Part shown: positions 5,629-7,224 of the stretch, in pieces
Numbering within the stretch: the first letter of the stretch is position 1
How the letters are laid out: the number at the start of each line of letters is the position of its first letter
DNA from: Pseudomonadota bacterium
GTDB lineage: Bacteria > Pseudomonadota > Alphaproteobacteria > Rhizobiales > Xanthobacteraceae
Direction: 5' to 3'
DNA: 7,224 nucleotides
NCBI GenBank assembly: GCA_023434095.1
Contig: JAEYTJ010000270.1
Span: forward strand, 1-7,224
The notes under the pieces: model-generated
Databases searched by the model: none
What the model was told of the DNA's origin: nothing
Seen by the model: only the letters and a program-made list of their open reading frames with translations
Position numbers and translations under genes: made by a program

Positions 5629-6273
5629 TCACTCGTAGATGTGATCGAAGAATGCCCGCTCCAGCGTCACGGCGCGTCGGAAAAACGCGGCAGCATTGGC
5701 CCGCCCGGTGTCGTCGATCGCCGTGCCGACGCGATCCAGTTCGCCGCGCAGCCAGGTGACGAAGCTTCGGAAGCCTTCATTATTGTGCAGTGTGATCCAC
5801 TCCGCATGCACGAAATCGGGCGGGAGTTCCTGAGACGCACGATCCGCCCAGCTGAGATAGAGCCATTCGGCGACGGTGAGCACCGCGAGGCAGCTCGCAT
5901 AGTCGCGGCTGGCGGCGGCATCCTTCATGAGCGTCTGGAAGCCGGAGGTCGGCGCGGTGAGAACCGGATGGGCCCGCTCCGCCTCCGGCACGCCGAGGGC
6001 GACGAAGGCGCGCTGGAAATAGGTGTTCTCGTCGCTGGTGATCATCGCCGCGAATTGGGCGAAGCGGATGCGCGACTCGAACCGGTCCGCAGTCGCGATC
6101 GCCATGCCGAGCAGGGCCACGAAGCCATCGATGAACTGGTAGTCCTGGGTCAGGTAACGGCGCATGGTCTCCGGCGATACGGCGCCGGCGAAGATCTCCC
6201 GCACGAAACGGTGCTCGACGCAGGCCTGCCAGTCCTGCGCGTTCTCCTGCCGCAGGTCGTCGCTGAAGCTCAT
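5629..6273 (-). CDS. tenA: TenA family protein of the cysteine-less TenA_E type (thiamin pyrimidine salvage)
   Basis: This 214-residue all-helical protein has the TenA/PqqC-like fold. Classical TenA hydrolyses aminopyrimidine breakdown products of thiamin to HMP for salvage. Active-site positions align with Bacillus subtilis TenA: D44 (in QDYQFIDG), E136 at the position of the catalytic Cys135 (context VAEWLYLSW), and E205 near the C-terminus (TLERAFFDHIYE). Glu in place of the nucleophilic Cys marks the TenA_E subgroup, known from plants and bacteria, which act on formylaminopyrimidine or aminopyrimidine compounds. No thiamin genes are adjacent, so the pathway assignment rests on the family. 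The start is supported by GGAGAGGAA (6277-6285) a few bases upstream of the ATG. It follows the dehydrogenase gene on the same strand after 156 bases and probably has its own promoter. Confidence 0.9.
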   Translation of the reverse strand: MSFSDDLRQENAQDWQACVEHRFVREIFAGAVSPETMRRYLTQDYQFIDGFVALLGMAIATADRFESRIRFAQFAAMITSDENTYFQRAFVALGVPEAERAHPVLTAPTSGFQTLMKDAAASRDYASCLAVLTVAEWLYLSWADRASQELPPDFVHAEWITLHNNEGFRSFVTWLRGELDRVGTAIDDTGRANAAAFFRRAVTLERAFFDHIYE

Positions 6274-6294
6274 CCGTTCCTCTCCGCCTGATCT

Positions 6295-6352
6295 GTTATC
6301 CGCGCGTTATCTAGGGCTCTTTGCCGACAAGTGAAATCGCCGTGCCGACAAG
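6295..6352 (-). promoter_or_regulatory. Repeated element in the upstream region of tenA
   Basis: On the - strand the 10-base word CTTGTCGGCA occurs twice (6352-6343 and 6331-6322). The starts are exactly 21 bases apart, about two helical turns, which would place both on one face of the DNA. Closer to tenA, GATAAC occurs twice (6311-6306 and 6300-6295) at an 11-base period; the first lies in TAGATAAC, which could act as a -10 box with TTTCAC about 17 bases upstream. The arrangement suggests a regulated promoter with tandem operator half-sites. The regulator is unknown, and the promoter call is tentative. Confidence 0.45.
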
Positions 6353-6429
6353 AGCTGCGCTATCCTTAACAGGCGGTCGTTTTCCGGTTTCCGACGTGGG
6401 GACCGTCGCAATCGCGTCCGTATCGGCGA

Positions 6430-7224
6430 TTACATCCGTATGGACTGTCCGCCATCGACGACGAGGACATGGCCGTTGACGAAGGAGGCCTCATCGGACG
6501 CCAGGAACACGGCGGCGGCGCCGATTTCCGGCGGGTGGCCCCAGCGGCCGACCGGGACGCGGGTGTCGACGAAGGCGGAGAAGGCGGTGTCGGCCACGAG
6601 GCCGGCATTGGTTTCCGTCGCAAACATGCCGGGGGCGATGGCGTTGCTTGTGATGCCGGCGCGGGCGTAGTCGACCGCCAGCGCGCGCATCAGCCCGCCG
6701 AGCCCGGCCTTGGCGGCGGTATAGACGGGGTCGTGCCGGTTGGCGATGTGGGCGGCGATGGAGGTGACGGTGATCAGCCGCCCATGCCGGTGCGCCGCCA
6801 TGTGCTCGGCCGCCTCGCGCGCCAGCAGCATCGGGCCGATGAGATCGGCGGCGATCAGCGCTTCGACCTCGCCGGGGGTGAAGTCCTTCAGGGGCCGGCG
6901 GTCGCGGGCGCCGACATTGTTGACCAATATGTCGAGCCGGCCGTGTTCGGCGGCGATGGCGGCGATGGCGGTCCGCCCGGCGGCAGGGTCGGCGACGTCG
7001 AAAGGCGCGATGGCGGGGGGCCGGCCGGTGGCCGCGGTGAGCGCAGTCGCTGCCGCCTCAAGCCGCCCGGCGTGGCGGCCATTGATCACGACGTGGGCGC
7101 CAGCGGCGGCGAGCGCCTTCGCCATCTCGAAGCCGAGCCCGCGCCCGGCGCCGGTCACGAGCGCGATCCGCCCGTCGAGGCGGAAGGGGCGCGGCAGCGG
7201 CGGGGTGGCCGGAGAGGGGGGAGG
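6430..7224 (-). CDS. Short-chain dehydrogenase/reductase (5' truncated), gluconate 5-dehydrogenase-like
   Basis: The frame enters from the right edge and ends at TAA (6430-6432), giving 264 visible residues. A GTG at 7158 lies inside the nucleotide-binding motif and cannot be the start; the sequence RLDGRIALVTGAGRGLG (from about residue 15, counting from the edge) is the normal beginning of a classical SDR, so the true start is at or just beyond the window edge. Visible motifs are TGAGRGLG (24-31), DV in FDVADP, NNVG (102-105), S155, Y168 and K172 (Y-x3-K), and a C-terminal FVNGHVLVVDGGQS. Asp127 occupies the place where the catalytic tetrad usually has Asn. NNVGARDRRPL resembles gluconate 5-dehydrogenase-like members, but SDR substrates cannot be deduced reliably. 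The N-terminus before the fold is Pro-rich. Confidence 0.92.
   Translation of the reverse strand, partial: PPPSPATPPLPRPFRLDGRIALVTGAGRGLGFEMAKALAAAGAHVVINGRHAGRLEAAATALTAATGRPPAIAPFDVADPAAGRTAIAAIAAEHGRLDILVNNVGARDRRPLKDFTPGEVEALIAADLIGPMLLAREAAEHMAAHRHGRLITVTSIAAHIANRHDPVYTAAKAGLGGLMRALAVDYARAGITSNAIAPGMFATETNAGLVADTAFSAFVDTRVPVGRWGHPPEIGAAAVFLASDEASFVNGHVLVVDGGQSIRM

Noticed and set aside
6274..6429. TPP riboswitch upstream of tenA
   Set aside because: The region lacks the CTGAGA and ACCTGATCTGG-type conserved blocks and is dominated by short direct repeats.
7156..7158. GTG at 7158 as the SDR start
   Set aside because: It codes for the Val directly before the TGAGRGLG nucleotide-binding motif; starting there would delete the first beta strand, and the frame stays open to the window edge.

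Overview
This is a GC-rich window with strong G/C bias at third codon positions. A MucR/Ros-family regulator, a tripartite tricarboxylate transporter (TTT) and FCD-type GntR regulation together point to an alphaproteobacterium, most likely a Hyphomicrobiales member of the Xanthobacter/Ancylobacter kind. The order-level guess is an inference from gene content and the genus is not resolved. I see no insertion sequence, phage gene, CRISPR array, tRNA or rRNA.

Left third (1-3050, + strand): the 3' part of tctB and a complete tctA, which are the two membrane subunits of a TTT solute importer. A hairpin terminator closes them. After a 335-bp gap comes a GntR/FCD regulator, which is probably the local sensor for the transporter's substrate. 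A 26-codon open frame with a strong ribosome-binding site sits just before it, and its stop codon overlaps the regulator's start. A strong rho-independent terminator follows the regulator.

Middle (3219-4690, + strand): a TerB-like acidic helical protein and a stand-alone class I glutamine amidotransferase with an intact Cys-His-Glu triad. An 18-bp hairpin with T-runs on both strands then separates this side from a convergent mucR.

Right part (4760-7224, - strand): a MucR-type regulator with degenerate zinc ligands and a basic tail, preceded by a markedly AT-rich region with a recognisable promoter. A 404-bp gap follows, holding only a possible decayed small gene. Next are a TenA of the cysteine-less (TenA_E) type and the 3' part of a short-chain dehydrogenase that runs off the right edge. 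The region upstream of tenA carries a 10-bp direct repeat at a 21-bp period, a good candidate operator.

Functionally, the clear unit is TTT transporter plus GntR regulator. The remaining genes look like independent housekeeping or salvage genes. I did not find a convincing new multi-gene system. The most notable points are the putative leader peptide of gntR, the zinc-ligand-poor MucR, the TenA_E enzyme with its repeated upstream element, and the possible frameshifted small gene.
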